64,000 nucleotides of DNA from Paenibacillus pinihumi DSM 23905 = JCM 16419 (GTDB taxonomy: Bacteria > Bacillota > Bacilli > Paenibacillales > Paenibacillaceae), in contig NZ_AULX01000018.1 of the NCBI RefSeq assembly GCF_000422505.1, positions 1 to 64,000 of the forward strand. Reading direction: 5' to 3'. The notes under the pieces were generated by a model. The model was not told the DNA's origin and made no database searches. It saw only the letters and a program-made list of their open reading frames with translations. Numbering within the stretch: the first letter of the stretch is position 1; every line of letters begins with the position of its first letter. Positions 46,407 to 56,668 of the stretch are shown in pieces. A program made the position numbers and the translations under genes.

Positions 46407-47189
46407 TTGACGTTCTATATGTTTCGTACAGAATGCGTATTGCAGCATCTAAGGCTGCAAACAGCGGAAAGAGACTATCCTGTCGTGATGAGCGTGTTTA
46501 ATTCGCCGGGCAGGATGGAGGACAACCTGGATTGGCTTCATCCGGGCGAATTTGAATATTTGCATACCTTGAACTTCCCCAGACGCAGGCACAGCTACTT
46601 GGCAGGCCGATATGTTGCCAAACATGCCGTGGCTGGATTCATTGACGCATATGTTCCGTTTCATGAAATCGAAATCAGTCACGGCCTGTTGGGACAGCCG
46701 GTCGTGACTGCTGCCGGGCGCCCCAATATTCAGGTAAGTATTTCGCATTGTGATGATGCAGCGTCAGCCCTTGCATTTCCTGAGTCGGTTCCGCTCGGAA
46801 TTGATGTAGAGCTGATTTGTACGTCGAGGCTTGATGTGCTGTACAACCAGCTTACAGACCGGGAACGTGATGTGTGGAACCGGCTTCCATTTGCGCCAGA
46901 GGCTTCATTGACAATGCTGTGGTCGGGAAAAGAGGCGCTCTCCAAAGTGCTACGGACCGGATTGACTATGCCGCAGCATTATTATGAAACCATAGAGCTG
47001 GAGGTCAATTCCTCCGGTTTCTATGGTCGCTATGCAAATTTTCCTCAGCATCGTTTTTTGGCTTATGCCACAGAGTCCCATTCCTATGCAATTACGTATC
47101 CTTACCACACCATAATCACAGATATTGATGGACAACCACTGGAATCTAATTTCCACAGGTATTTAAAAACGGGGGATAGCAACGGATGA
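46407..47189 (+). CDS. Sfp-type 4'-phosphopantetheinyl transferase
   Basis: Moves phosphopantetheine from CoA to the serine of ACP domains, needed to activate the PKS. The 260-residue protein has the Sfp motifs: RPNIQVSISHCDDAASALAF (P2 region), PLGIDVELI with magnesium-binding Asp and Glu, and WSGKEALSKVLRTGL with the Lys-Glu pair. The start is TTG directly at the loaP stop, with GGGAG 7 nt upstream; an ATG four codons later is an alternative. The end overlaps the AT-AT-ER start in ATGA. Confidence 0.88.
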   Translation: MTFYMFRTECVLQHLRLQTAERDYPVVMSVFNSPGRMEDNLDWLHPGEFEYLHTLNFPRRRHSYLAGRYVAKHAVAGFIDAYVPFHEIEISHGLLGQPVVTAAGRPNIQVSISHCDDAASALAFPESVPLGIDVELICTSRLDVLYNQLTDRERDVWNRLPFAPEASLTMLWSGKEALSKVLRTGLTMPQHYYETIELEVNSSGFYGRYANFPQHRFLAYATESHSYAITYPYHTIITDIDGQPLESNFHRYLKTGDSNG

Positions 47190-50100
47190 GCGAATCGAAG
47201 CCGATTGTGTTTATGTACTCCGGTCAGGGGTCGCAATATTACAATATGGGCCGCGTACTGTTTGAACAGGAGCCGGTATTTCGCGATTGGATGCTCCGTC
47301 TTGATCAAGCCGCTTCCGCCCTGATTGGCGAATCTCTGTTAGAGAAACTTTATGATGGCAAGCGAAAGATAACAGAGGTTTTTGACCGCACGCTATTCAC
47401 CCATCCTGCTATTTACATGGTTGAAATTGCGATGACACAGCTCCTGCTGGCCAATGATATTCATCCTGACTATGTAATGGGTGAAAGTCTGGGGGAGTTC
47501 GCAGCGGCAACAACAGCAGGGATAACGGACTGGGAAACCGGCCTGGAGATGGTAATCCAGCAGGCCCGGACGATTGAAGCCTGTTGCGTTGAGGGTGGCA
47601 TGCTTGCGGTACTTGGTGATATTTCATTGTACACGGATAGCATCTATCTTCGTGAGCGATGCGAGCTGGCTTCTGTCCTTCACAACTCCCACTTTGTTCT
47701 TACAGGAGGCAAAGACGCGATTGGGGAAATAGCTGAATGGCTGAGCCGGAAGCAGATCATGAAGGAGCCGCTGCCCGTCTCCCATGCCTTCCATTCCACT
47801 CTTCTCCATGCTGCCGAAGACAGTGTTCAGCGTAATTATTCTCAAAAAAAGTTCCGTCAGGGAACCGTACCGTTAATATCGGGAATCAACGGCGCCATGC
47901 TGCGGGAACTGCCCTCCGGGTATTTATGGCAAGCGGTCCGGCAGCCGATCAGGCTTGCCCGGAGCTTAGGGATAGTGGAAGACAACGGCCCGGCAGTTTA
48001 TCTCGATCTTGGGCCCTCCGGCGGTATGGCCAATCTGGCCAAGCGAAGTTTGCGTCAAGGCTCACGATCGGAGAGCAGGACGATTATGTCGCGCTTCCAA
48101 CAAGACGCTGCAAACTGGGAAATATTAAAGAGAGAGCCAAAATATAAACGCCATAAGGCCCAACAGGGTAAGGAGGAACGGTCAATGCGTGCTTATTTGT
48201 TTCCTGGACAAGGTTCCCAACACCTTGGTATGGGTGAGGGGTTGTTTGATAAATATCCCGAATTGACAGCTCAAGCAGACCGGATACTGGGATACTCCAT
48301 TAAAGAGCTGTGTCTGGAGGATCCAAACGGTGTTTTGGGCAATACGAAATATACACAGCCCGCGCTATATGTTGTGAATACACTCCATTATTTGGAGATG
48401 GTAAACGATCAAGGCCCTCCGGACATTGTAGCGGGTCACAGCCTGGGAGAGTACACGGCACTTTACGCAGCGGGTGTGTTTGATTTTGAAACGGGCCTGC
48501 GGCTCGTCCGGCACCGTGGGGAGCTGATGAGCGAGGCGACCGGGGGCGGCATGGCGGCCGTAATCGGATTGAGCGAGGATAAGCTTAGACAGACACTTAT
48601 GGATCATGGCCTGCAGCAGGTAGACATTGCCAACTATAATCATGTGACACAAATTGTGATTTCTGGTCCGCAAGCTCAAATCGAACAGGCCCAGCAAGCC
48701 TGCGAGAAGGCCGGAGCCCGAATCGTCATTCCGCTAAAAGTGAGCGGTGCATTCCATTCTAGTATGATGATGGCTGCTTCGGAACGCTTTGCTGCTTTTT
48801 TGGAGGAATTTTCATTCAAAGAACTTCAAATACCTGTTATCTCTAACGTAACCGCGAGACCATATAAGCAGCATGAGCTCAAAAAATACTTGAGCAGCCA
48901 AATCACCCACTCTGTACAATGGACGAATACTATTCAATATTGCATGGGCTTGAATGTCACGGAATATAAGGAGGTCGGGCCGGGCAATGTGTTAACGAAG
49001 CTTGTTGCCGCAATCCGCAAGGACGGAACACCATTAATTATTAATGATGAGCCGAGTGAACAACAGGAACATTCAAGCGGCTTGTCTTCGGTGGAAGCGA
49101 AGGCTTTGGATAGTGACAGCATGGGCATGAAGCTGGGCGATGCGCAATTCAAACTCGAATACGGGCTTAACTACGCGTATGTGACAGGAGCAATGTACAA
49201 AGGGATTGCTTCCGAGCAGATGGTCGTGCGGACGGGCAAGGCAGGAATGCTGGGTGTCTTCGGGGCAGGGGGATTGCAAATTGAACGTGTTGAAACAGCT
49301 ATTCGCACCATCCAGCAGCAGCTGCAGAACGGGGAGCCGTATGCTTTTAATTTGCTGCATGATCCTGAACAACCGGAGAGGGAAGATAAACTGGTAGATT
49401 TGTATGTGAAATATAAGGTGAGCGTAATTGAAGCGTCTGCCTATATGAGTGTAAATTCAGCCCTGGTCAGGTATCGCGCCTTGGGATTAAGCCGGAATTC
49501 CGATGGAAGTCCAGCCATTGCAAATCGGATTATTGCCAAGGTATCACGCCCGGAAGTGGCGGAGTCCTTCTTAAGCCCGCCCCCTGAACGGATGATCAAC
49601 AAGCTCCTCCTTCAAGGGCTTATTACAGCGGAGGCGGCAGAACTGCTGCGGGAGGTCCCGATGGCTGATGATATTTCGGTAGAAGCCGATTCCGGGGGAC
49701 ACACGGATCATCGCTCGCCTTACACCCTGTTGCCGTCCATTATCCGCCTGAGGGACCAGTTCATGAAAGTTTACGGCTATAGCAAGCGTATTCGTGTTGG
49801 TGCAGCAGGAGGTATCGGGACGCCAGAAGCTGCACTTGCGGCTTACATGATGGGTGCAGATTACATCGTCACGGGCTCCATCAATCATTGCACAGTTGAG
49901 GCCGATACGAGCGAGCCGGTCAAGGATCTGCTCCAGCAGGCCAATATTCAAGATATGGACTATGCCCCGGCCGGCGACATGTTCGAGCTTGGAGCCAAGG
50001 TTCAAGTGTTGAAAAAGGGCGGATTCTTTTCAGCACGTGCGAATAAATTGTATGAACTGTACCGCAATTATAATTCGATTGATCAGATTGATGCCCAGAC

Positions 50101-50458
50101 ACGGAAGATGATTGAGGAGAAGTTCTTTCATAAATCATTTGATGACGTGTACAGGGAAGTAAGGGCCTACAAGGCGCCGGGTGATATTGAGAAAGCGGAG
50201 CAGAATCCCAAACATAAGATGGCGCTTATTTTCAAGTGGTATTTTGCCATGTCTAACCGGGCGGCGCTTCTCGGTGATCCTGTCCAGCGTCTCAACTATC
50301 AAATTCATTGCGGACCGGCGCTGGGCGCATTTAATCAATGGGTGAAAGGGACGAGCCTGGAGGATTGGCGGCAGCGCCATGTAGATGAGATCGGCCAAAA
50401 GCTATGTGACGAGACCGCTGGCCTGCTTCAGCGTCAAGTATTGCAATATGCGACATAA
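47186..50458 (+). CDS. AT-AT-ER protein of the trans-AT polyketide synthase
   Basis: A 1090-residue protein serving AT-less modules. AT1 (1-310) has nucleophile S101 in GESLGE and H203 in HAFHS, but Gln126 where malonyl transferases have Arg, and Glu before the Ser instead of His; this fits an acyl hydrolase. AT2 (334-620) has GHSLGEY with S419, R444 and H524 in GAFHS, a normal malonyl-CoA:ACP transferase. The C-terminal part (about 640-1090) is a PfaD-like FMN enoyl reductase, with GVFGAGGL, IRVGAAGGIGTPEAALAAYM, GADYIVTGSINHCTVEA. Inside the gene AAGGAGG (48170) lies 8 nt before ATG 48185 exactly at the AT1/AT2 border, so AT2-ER could also be made separately. Confidence 0.9.
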   Translation: MSESKPIVFMYSGQGSQYYNMGRVLFEQEPVFRDWMLRLDQAASALIGESLLEKLYDGKRKITEVFDRTLFTHPAIYMVEIAMTQLLLANDIHPDYVMGESLGEFAAATTAGITDWETGLEMVIQQARTIEACCVEGGMLAVLGDISLYTDSIYLRERCELASVLHNSHFVLTGGKDAIGEIAEWLSRKQIMKEPLPVSHAFHSTLLHAAEDSVQRNYSQKKFRQGTVPLISGINGAMLRELPSGYLWQAVRQPIRLARSLGIVEDNGPAVYLDLGPSGGMANLAKRSLRQGSRSESRTIMSRFQQDAANWEILKREPKYKRHKAQQGKEERSMRAYLFPGQGSQHLGMGEGLFDKYPELTAQADRILGYSIKELCLEDPNGVLGNTKYTQPALYVVNTLHYLEMVNDQGPPDIVAGHSLGEYTALYAAGVFDFETGLRLVRHRGELMSEATGGGMAAVIGLSEDKLRQTLMDHGLQQVDIANYNHVTQIVISGPQAQIEQAQQACEKAGARIVIPLKVSGAFHSSMMMAASERFAAFLEEFSFKELQIPVISNVTARPYKQHELKKYLSSQITHSVQWTNTIQYCMGLNVTEYKEVGPGNVLTKLVAAIRKDGTPLIINDEPSEQQEHSSGLSSVEAKALDSDSMGMKLGDAQFKLEYGLNYAYVTGAMYKGIASEQMVVRTGKAGMLGVFGAGGLQIERVETAIRTIQQQLQNGEPYAFNLLHDPEQPEREDKLVDLYVKYKVSVIEASAYMSVNSALVRYRALGLSRNSDGSPAIANRIIAKVSRPEVAESFLSPPPERMINKLLLQGLITAEAAELLREVPMADDISVEADSGGHTDHRSPYTLLPSIIRLRDQFMKVYGYSKRIRVGAAGGIGTPEAALAAYMMGADYIVTGSINHCTVEADTSEPVKDLLQQANIQDMDYAPAGDMFELGAKVQVLKKGGFFSARANKLYELYRNYNSIDQIDAQTRKMIEEKFFHKSFDDVYREVRAYKAPGDIEKAEQNPKHKMALIFKWYFAMSNRAALLGDPVQRLNYQIHCGPALGAFNQWVKGTSLEDWRQRHVDEIGQKLCDETAGLLQRQVLQYAT

Positions 50459-50488
50459 GCTTTTACATCGCAGCAGCTGTTGTAGAAA

Positions 50489-50532
50489 AAGCAAATGCCA
50501 GACATCTCAAGATGCCAGGCATTTGCTTTATT
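50489..50532 (+). terminator. stem-loop between AT-AT-ER gene and first PKS gene
   Basis: AAGCAAATGCC (50489-50499) pairs with GGCATTTGCTT (50518-50528), with CATCT/AGATG pairing inside, followed by TATTTG. It is terminator-like with an interrupted T-tract, in the middle of an apparently co-directional cluster, and a candidate site for LoaP read-through. Confidence 0.65.
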
Positions 50533-50572
50533 TGTGTGCTTCTAAACCTGTTTAAGAGGAGAAAAGTTCAAT

Positions 50573-53500
50573 ATGGAGCATAAAAGCGAAGTAATTGAGG
50601 AATTAGGCCGTGCAGATGGGCGAAATGATATTGCCATCGTCGGCATGGCATGCCGGTTCCCGAGAGCCGGCCATTATGATGCTTTTTGGGAGCTGCTTGT
50701 ATCGGACCGTTCCAGCGTAGGGGAAATACCGCGCGAGCGCTGGGACTGGTCGGCTTACTGGGGAGATGAACAAGGAGAGGGCAATACCAGCTATAGCAGG
50801 TGGGGCGGATTTTTGGACAATGTCGATGCTTTTGACCCCGGATTCTTCGGCTTGTCGGCACGAGAGGCGGAGACGATGGATCCGCAACAGCGATTAATGC
50901 TGGAATTGACGTGGAATAGTCTGGAGGATGCCGGAATCGTCCCTTCCCGTCTTTCGGGGACGAATGTCGGCGTATACATCGGTGCGTTCAATTATGATTA
51001 CAAAGAGCTTCAGGAACAACAGGCACAGGTTATTCAGACGTATCATTCTACCGGAACTGCGAACGCTGTAATTGCGAACCGCATTTCGTATTTTTTTAAT
51101 TTCAAGGGCCCAAGCCTGTCTCTGGATACGGCTTGCTCGGGTTCCCTGAATGCTATACATGCAGCTGTACAGTCATTGCAGGCAGGTGAATGCAAGATCG
51201 CACTTGCGGGCGGTGTCAATCTGTTGCTGACCCCGACGCGCTACATCTCGTTTGCCAAAACAGGCATGCTATCGCCTACGGGCTCCTGTAAAACATTTGA
51301 CGACAGTGCAGATGGTTATGTCCGCGGCGAAGGGGCCGGTGTGCTGATTCTCAAGCCGTTGGAACAGGCACTTGAAGATGGGGACCGCATCCATGGCATT
51401 ATAAAAGGCAGCGCCATTAATCATAACGGCAAAACTCATACGCTGACTTATCCAAATCCGGATGCCCAGGCGGAGGTCATTTGCGAAGCTTACCGCAAGG
51501 CCGGGATATCACCGCAAAGTGTCAGTTATATCGAGACGCATGGAACGGGGACGCCGAAGGGTGATCCCCTGGAATTTCAGGGACTGTGCAGGGCATTCGA
51601 ACAGCTGGCGCAAGAAGGGGAAATTGAACTCAAAAATGGCTATTGCGCCTTGGGAGCAGTAAAGTCCAATATCGGACATCTCGAAGCAGCAGCCGGCATA
51701 GCAGGTGTCATCAAGACACTGCTCGCCTTCAAGCATAAGCAGTTGCCCAAACTGCACCATTATAACAAGCTGAATCATCGGATTCAGGTACGCTCCACCC
51801 CTTTTTATATGCTAGATGCCCTTAAACCGTGGAGAGCGCTTAAGGACCAGGATGGACGAACGCTGCCGCGGCGGGCGGGGGTCAGCTCGTTTGGCTTCGG
51901 GGGTACGAATGCGCATATTTTGTTGGAAGAACCTCCGGAAATACCTTCACTTCGCAGAGGAAGGACCAGCTTTTCCGCTTATCTGATCTGCTTGTCAGCA
52001 AAGACAGGGGAGGCATTGAAGGAGAAGCAGCGTGAGCTTGCCCTTTGGCTTCAGGGCGACGGGCGGGAGGCGAATCTGCTGGATGTCAGTGCTACCCTGT
52101 TGGTAGCCAAGGAGCATTTTAACACGAAAGCGGCATTCGTAGTCTCCGGTACAGAGGAGCTTATTGCCAAGTTGGAACAGAATCTCAGCGGGAAAACGCC
52201 GGAGGGCTTTTTCGTTGGACAGGAACCAGTCAGCCAGCAGCCGGATAACGATGCTCCGCTCAAGCTGGCTGCGGCGCTTGCGGATAAAAAAGGCAGTAGT
52301 ACGGCATACCGAAACCGGCTTATTGCCCTTGCCAAACGTTATATTAACGGAGAACGATGGGATACAACGGGGCTTGGGGAGCGTATTCCATACCAGCGTC
52401 TGACTTTGCCGGCATATCCTTTTGCAAAGGAGCGGTACTGGCTGCCTGAGCTTGAGTCAGCCCCGGCTGTTGCACAGGACCTCTCCGCCTCACAGTTCCA
52501 TAATCTTCACCCGCTTTTGCACCGGAACACTTCGAGTCTGCAAGAGCACCGCTACAGTACAGCCTGGACAGGCAGGGAGAGCAGCATCCTGTCAGGGATA
52601 GAGAAGCCGGGGACTGCCTTGCCGTCGCTGCTCTTATTGGAAATGGCCCGGGCTGCGCTCTCTTTATCGGACGGGACAGGCAGCGGCATTGGGAGTGCAA
52701 TCAGGCTGCAGGAGATTGTCTGGCCGCAACCGATGGCTGCTCCGGTGGAAGGGCAGGAAGTGCATACGGCATTAATTCCATTCGGAGATGAAACTGTAGG
52801 GTTTGAAATCTACAGGGATGCACAAGGCGATCAGCCGGGTGTGATTTATTGTCAGGGTCATGCCCGCCGGCTGGTTGAGGGAGCGGCGGGCATCGCGAGT
52901 CTGACCTTGCCCGGGCTGGACCGGAACTGGACGGCAGAAGTCTCTCCCGGACATTTGCCGTATATTAAGGAGTCTTACCGTTACAATAAGCAATTCCTTG
53001 TACGCCTGCATGTGGCCGATAATTCTGTACAAACAGACGCTATGTTCCTGCATCCCGGCATGCTGGATGCCGTTATTGGGGCCGCCTGGACGGCTGTCGG
53101 CGTGAACCTTGAAGCGGCAAATACAGTTCTTGTTGCTGTAGGAGAGCTCGGAATTTATGGGGCCTGCTCTTCAGAGATGTGGGTGCTTATCCATGCAGAC
53201 CACAGCAAGGACAGCGGGATCCTTCATGTCAACATGATGCTGTATGATTCAGAGGGAAGCTGCCGGCTCGCAATTAGAGGGATGGAGCTTGAACGAAACG
53301 GTGCGGAGTCTATTCCCGATGAAGAAATCAAGGATACTGAAAGGCAATGGTTTAGTGTGCAGAAGAGCTGGACGCCCCAGCCGCTCATTCCCGGGGAACT
53401 GGCAGAAGGAGCTATTGCGGTGCTGGCGGATTCAGATACGGAAAGCCTGGCATTATCGCTCCAGAAGACGCTGAATGCTCATTCGGTAGAGCTCATCCGG

Positions 53501-56500
53501 GCGGATGCTTCTGCGGACCAGTATGGCGGGCAGGATTGGAGCAGATACAGCGCTTGGATTGACTTGACTGGCTGTGGCAATCAGATGGAGCCGAGCTGGG
53601 ATTGGATTACGGTACTGCAGCAGGCAGTGGAGAACAGCCGCCAGAACGGAATACGGCTGCTGGGCATTACCAGAGGGCTGGAGTCATTGCAAAATGAAAG
53701 CATCCATCGGGCGGGTGCGGCTCGTGCAGGACTGTACCGGATGCTGCAAAGTGAATACCGGCATCTGATCTCCAGGCATATTGATGTGGAAGCCTCTGCG
53801 ACAGCGGAAAGCATTGCAGCAGTTATTGCCGGAGAACTGGCGTCTCACGGGGAAGATAGTGAAATTTGCTACCGTCATGGCACCCGCTACAAGGCGGTGC
53901 TGAATGCCATGGAACTGCCTGAAGGAAAGTTGGAGCAATCGTCTAAGCTCCGGTTTTCAGAGCAGGAGGTATTGTGGATTACAGGTGGAACAAGGGGATT
54001 AGGCTATCTGTGCGCCCGGCATTTTGTCGAGCATCATGGTGTTAAACGGCTGGTTCTTAGCGGGAGAGAGGAACTGCCGCCACGCGAGCATTGGAACCAG
54101 CAGCTGCCGGCGGGCCAAAGAGCCAAGGTAGAGGCGATCCTCCGTCTGGAAGCGCTTGGTGTCCAAGTTAAGGTATTGTCCACTCCGCTTTCCGACCGTG
54201 AGGCGATGAACCGGCATGTGCAAACGATACGTACCGATTGGGGCCCGATAGCAGGTGTCATTCATTGCGCCGGCAGTTGGGATTTGGATTATCCGGCCTT
54301 TATCCGCAAACCGCTGGATGTTGTTAAGCAGGTAATGGAGCCAAAGACGGAGGGATTTGAAGTATTATTTGAGAGCGTAAAGGCGGAGCCCTTGCGTTTC
54401 TTTGTGCTGTTCTCATCGGTATCTGCCATTATTCCAACCCTGGGTGCAGGGAGAAGCGATTATGCGATGGCGAACGCTTATCTGGATTACGCAGCGGAAG
54501 CCCACCGGGATTCGTGCCCGATCATTAGTATTCAGTGGCCGAGCTGGAAGGAAACAGGACTTGGCGAGGTGACCAATAAAGCTTATGACGATACGGGACT
54601 GTGCAGCATTACGAATAAAGAAGGCCTGAAATGGCTGGATTTGCTTCTCGCGGAAGGCAAGGGGCCGGTCGTAATGCCTGTTGTCGTACAGCCGGATAAA
54701 TGGCGTCCCGAGAAGTTAATGGAACGGTACCTCGCTTCAGCCTCCACAGCTGAAGAAGGCAGAGTGACAGCACATCATCCGGAAGATAGCCAGGCTGATG
54801 AAAAGCTGTCTGAAGCTGCGAAGGCATGGCTGACATCCTTGCTGGCCAGAGAATTAAAAACGGATGCTGAAAAGCTGGCAAGCGATGCGCCGTTCCAGCA
54901 GTTCGGGATGGATTCCATTATGCTGGCGCAAGTTGTCCGGCAAATGGATCGAAGCTTAGAGGGACTTGCCGTTGATCCGGCAGCCTTTCTTGAGCATGGA
55001 ACAATTGCGGGCATGACCCGCTACCTGGTGTTGAATCATGCGGAGGCTGTATCGGCGCTGGTGCCTTCCGAATCGCATACCCCTGCGGAGCCTTCAGCAG
55101 GAACGGGGAATGAAGACAGCGGTACATTCACGTATACAAGCAAAGCTTCCAGTCAAAAGACTGTTGTCTCTATACGGCAAAGAAAGGGACAGCCGGCACC
55201 TGGCAGCGCTGACATACGCAGCAGGATTGCTGTTATCGGCATGGCCTGCCACTTTCCGGAGGCGGCTACGTTGGATGCGTACTGGCGCAACCTGCGCCTT
55301 GGAAGGGACAGTATAGGTGAAGTTCCGTTGTCGCGATGGGATTGGCGGCGTCATTACGAACCCGGCCGGCATCGGGAAGGCAAGAGTATTAGCAAGTTTG
55401 GCGCCTTTTTGGAGCAGATCGAATACTTTGACCCTGGCTATTTCCATATCGCCGAGTCATTGGCCGAGCAGATCGATCCTTTGCAGCGGCAATGGCTGGA
55501 GGTGAGCGCCGAAGCGCTCGCGGATGCCGGTTACGGCAAAAAGAATGTGTGGGGCAAACGTGTGGGGGTATTTGTAGGCGCCCGCACCAGTAATTTCGGT
55601 CTCAAGTATTGTGCTGCAAACAAGGACATTCTCGTGGCTACAGGCCAGAATTTTATTGCGGCCCATCTGTCGCACATCTATAACTTCAAAGGGCCGAATA
55701 TGGTGGTAGATGCTGCTTGTGCAAGCTCACTGACTGCCATTCATTTGGCAGTACGCAGCATCCAAAGCGGGGAGGCGGAGATGGCCCTTGCAGGCGGGGT
55801 GGAGATTTTGCTGGATGAATCCATGTATTTGGACTTGAGCGCAGCCAAAATCTTGTCGCCGGAAGGGCGCTGCCGTACATTCGACTCCAGTGCAAACGGA
55901 ATAGGCCTTGGGGAAGGCTGTGGTGTGCTGGTGCTTAAATCCTTACAATCAGCTATTGCAGACGGGGATAAAATTTACGGTGTTATTGACGGTACAGCTG
56001 TGAACAATGACGGGAATACAATGGGTGTTACGACTCCGAATCCCGAAGCGCAGCGGGAATTGATTGAAGCGGCGATCAAGGACGGCAATGTGCATCCGGA
56101 CACGATTACCTATGTGGAAGCGCATGGCACAGGGACGCTGATCGGGGATCCGATTGAGCTTAAGGCACTCACCCAAGTCTTCGGCAATTACACAAGCAAT
56201 AAGCAGTTTTGCGGTGTTGGAAGTGTGAAGACGAACCTGGGGCATTTGCTGAGCGCAGCGGGAGCAGCCAGCATTATTAAAGTGCTTCTGTCAATGACAG
56301 CGGGAGAACTGCCGCCTACATTGAACTGTGACCAGCCGAACCCCCGCTTTAATTTCAATGACTCTCCTTTTTACCTGGTGAGAGAGACGATGCCTTGGCA
56401 GGGCGAACAGAATGTACGCCGGGCGGGCATCAGTTCTTTTGGACTGGGCGGCAACAATGCGCACATTATTGTAAGCAATGAGGGAATTCCCGGGCGGCTT

Positions 56501-56656
56501 CGGGCATCACTTGCGCCTAAGGGAGAGAAGGTTGTATTCAACAGACGCAGATTTTGGCCGAAGCCGCCGCTTGAAGAAGAGTTGCAGCACGCGTATGCGG
56601 AAGCGGAGGATGACGGATTTGCGGGATTTTTTGAGCCTGTCCAGATTACAAGGTAA
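50573..56656 (+). CDS. trans-AT PKS: KS-DH(inactive)-KR-ACP-KS
   Basis: A 2027-residue modular synthase without AT domains. KS1 (about 17-450) has C188 (DTACSGS), H323 (HGTGT) and H369 (GHLEAA). The DH-like domain (about 640-915) has lost its motifs: Gly675 stands for the catalytic His of HxxxGxxxxP, Pro679 for the Gly, and Gly836 follows D832 where Gln or His is expected, so it is probably inactive. KR (about 940-1390) keeps TGGTRGLG, Y1297 and N1301. ACP has S1448 (GMDS). KS2 (about 1551-1985) has C1716, H1851 and H1891 intact. The protein ends about 45 residues later, so KS2's processing domains are on the next protein. No loading domain precedes KS1. AGAGGAG precedes the ATG. Confidence 0.92.
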   Translation: MEHKSEVIEELGRADGRNDIAIVGMACRFPRAGHYDAFWELLVSDRSSVGEIPRERWDWSAYWGDEQGEGNTSYSRWGGFLDNVDAFDPGFFGLSAREAETMDPQQRLMLELTWNSLEDAGIVPSRLSGTNVGVYIGAFNYDYKELQEQQAQVIQTYHSTGTANAVIANRISYFFNFKGPSLSLDTACSGSLNAIHAAVQSLQAGECKIALAGGVNLLLTPTRYISFAKTGMLSPTGSCKTFDDSADGYVRGEGAGVLILKPLEQALEDGDRIHGIIKGSAINHNGKTHTLTYPNPDAQAEVICEAYRKAGISPQSVSYIETHGTGTPKGDPLEFQGLCRAFEQLAQEGEIELKNGYCALGAVKSNIGHLEAAAGIAGVIKTLLAFKHKQLPKLHHYNKLNHRIQVRSTPFYMLDALKPWRALKDQDGRTLPRRAGVSSFGFGGTNAHILLEEPPEIPSLRRGRTSFSAYLICLSAKTGEALKEKQRELALWLQGDGREANLLDVSATLLVAKEHFNTKAAFVVSGTEELIAKLEQNLSGKTPEGFFVGQEPVSQQPDNDAPLKLAAALADKKGSSTAYRNRLIALAKRYINGERWDTTGLGERIPYQRLTLPAYPFAKERYWLPELESAPAVAQDLSASQFHNLHPLLHRNTSSLQEHRYSTAWTGRESSILSGIEKPGTALPSLLLLEMARAALSLSDGTGSGIGSAIRLQEIVWPQPMAAPVEGQEVHTALIPFGDETVGFEIYRDAQGDQPGVIYCQGHARRLVEGAAGIASLTLPGLDRNWTAEVSPGHLPYIKESYRYNKQFLVRLHVADNSVQTDAMFLHPGMLDAVIGAAWTAVGVNLEAANTVLVAVGELGIYGACSSEMWVLIHADHSKDSGILHVNMMLYDSEGSCRLAIRGMELERNGAESIPDEEIKDTERQWFSVQKSWTPQPLIPGELAEGAIAVLADSDTESLALSLQKTLNAHSVELIRADASADQYGGQDWSRYSAWIDLTGCGNQMEPSWDWITVLQQAVENSRQNGIRLLGITRGLESLQNESIHRAGAARAGLYRMLQSEYRHLISRHIDVEASATAESIAAVIAGELASHGEDSEICYRHGTRYKAVLNAMELPEGKLEQSSKLRFSEQEVLWITGGTRGLGYLCARHFVEHHGVKRLVLSGREELPPREHWNQQLPAGQRAKVEAILRLEALGVQVKVLSTPLSDREAMNRHVQTIRTDWGPIAGVIHCAGSWDLDYPAFIRKPLDVVKQVMEPKTEGFEVLFESVKAEPLRFFVLFSSVSAIIPTLGAGRSDYAMANAYLDYAAEAHRDSCPIISIQWPSWKETGLGEVTNKAYDDTGLCSITNKEGLKWLDLLLAEGKGPVVMPVVVQPDKWRPEKLMERYLASASTAEEGRVTAHHPEDSQADEKLSEAAKAWLTSLLARELKTDAEKLASDAPFQQFGMDSIMLAQVVRQMDRSLEGLAVDPAAFLEHGTIAGMTRYLVLNHAEAVSALVPSESHTPAEPSAGTGNEDSGTFTYTSKASSQKTVVSIRQRKGQPAPGSADIRSRIAVIGMACHFPEAATLDAYWRNLRLGRDSIGEVPLSRWDWRRHYEPGRHREGKSISKFGAFLEQIEYFDPGYFHIAESLAEQIDPLQRQWLEVSAEALADAGYGKKNVWGKRVGVFVGARTSNFGLKYCAANKDILVATGQNFIAAHLSHIYNFKGPNMVVDAACASSLTAIHLAVRSIQSGEAEMALAGGVEILLDESMYLDLSAAKILSPEGRCRTFDSSANGIGLGEGCGVLVLKSLQSAIADGDKIYGVIDGTAVNNDGNTMGVTTPNPEAQRELIEAAIKDGNVHPDTITYVEAHGTGTLIGDPIELKALTQVFGNYTSNKQFCGVGSVKTNLGHLLSAAGAASIIKVLLSMTAGELPPTLNCDQPNPRFNFNDSPFYLVRETMPWQGEQNVRRAGISSFGLGGNNAHIIVSNEGIPGRLRASLAPKGEKVVFNRRRFWPKPPLEEELQHAYAEAEDDGFAGFFEPVQITR

Positions 56657-56668
56657 GGAGTATCGCTA

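Noticed and set aside
55718-56245. KS2 as a non-elongating KS
   Set aside because: Checked: C1716, H1851 in HGTGT and H1891 in the GHLLSA segment are all present, so there is no sign of a KS0.
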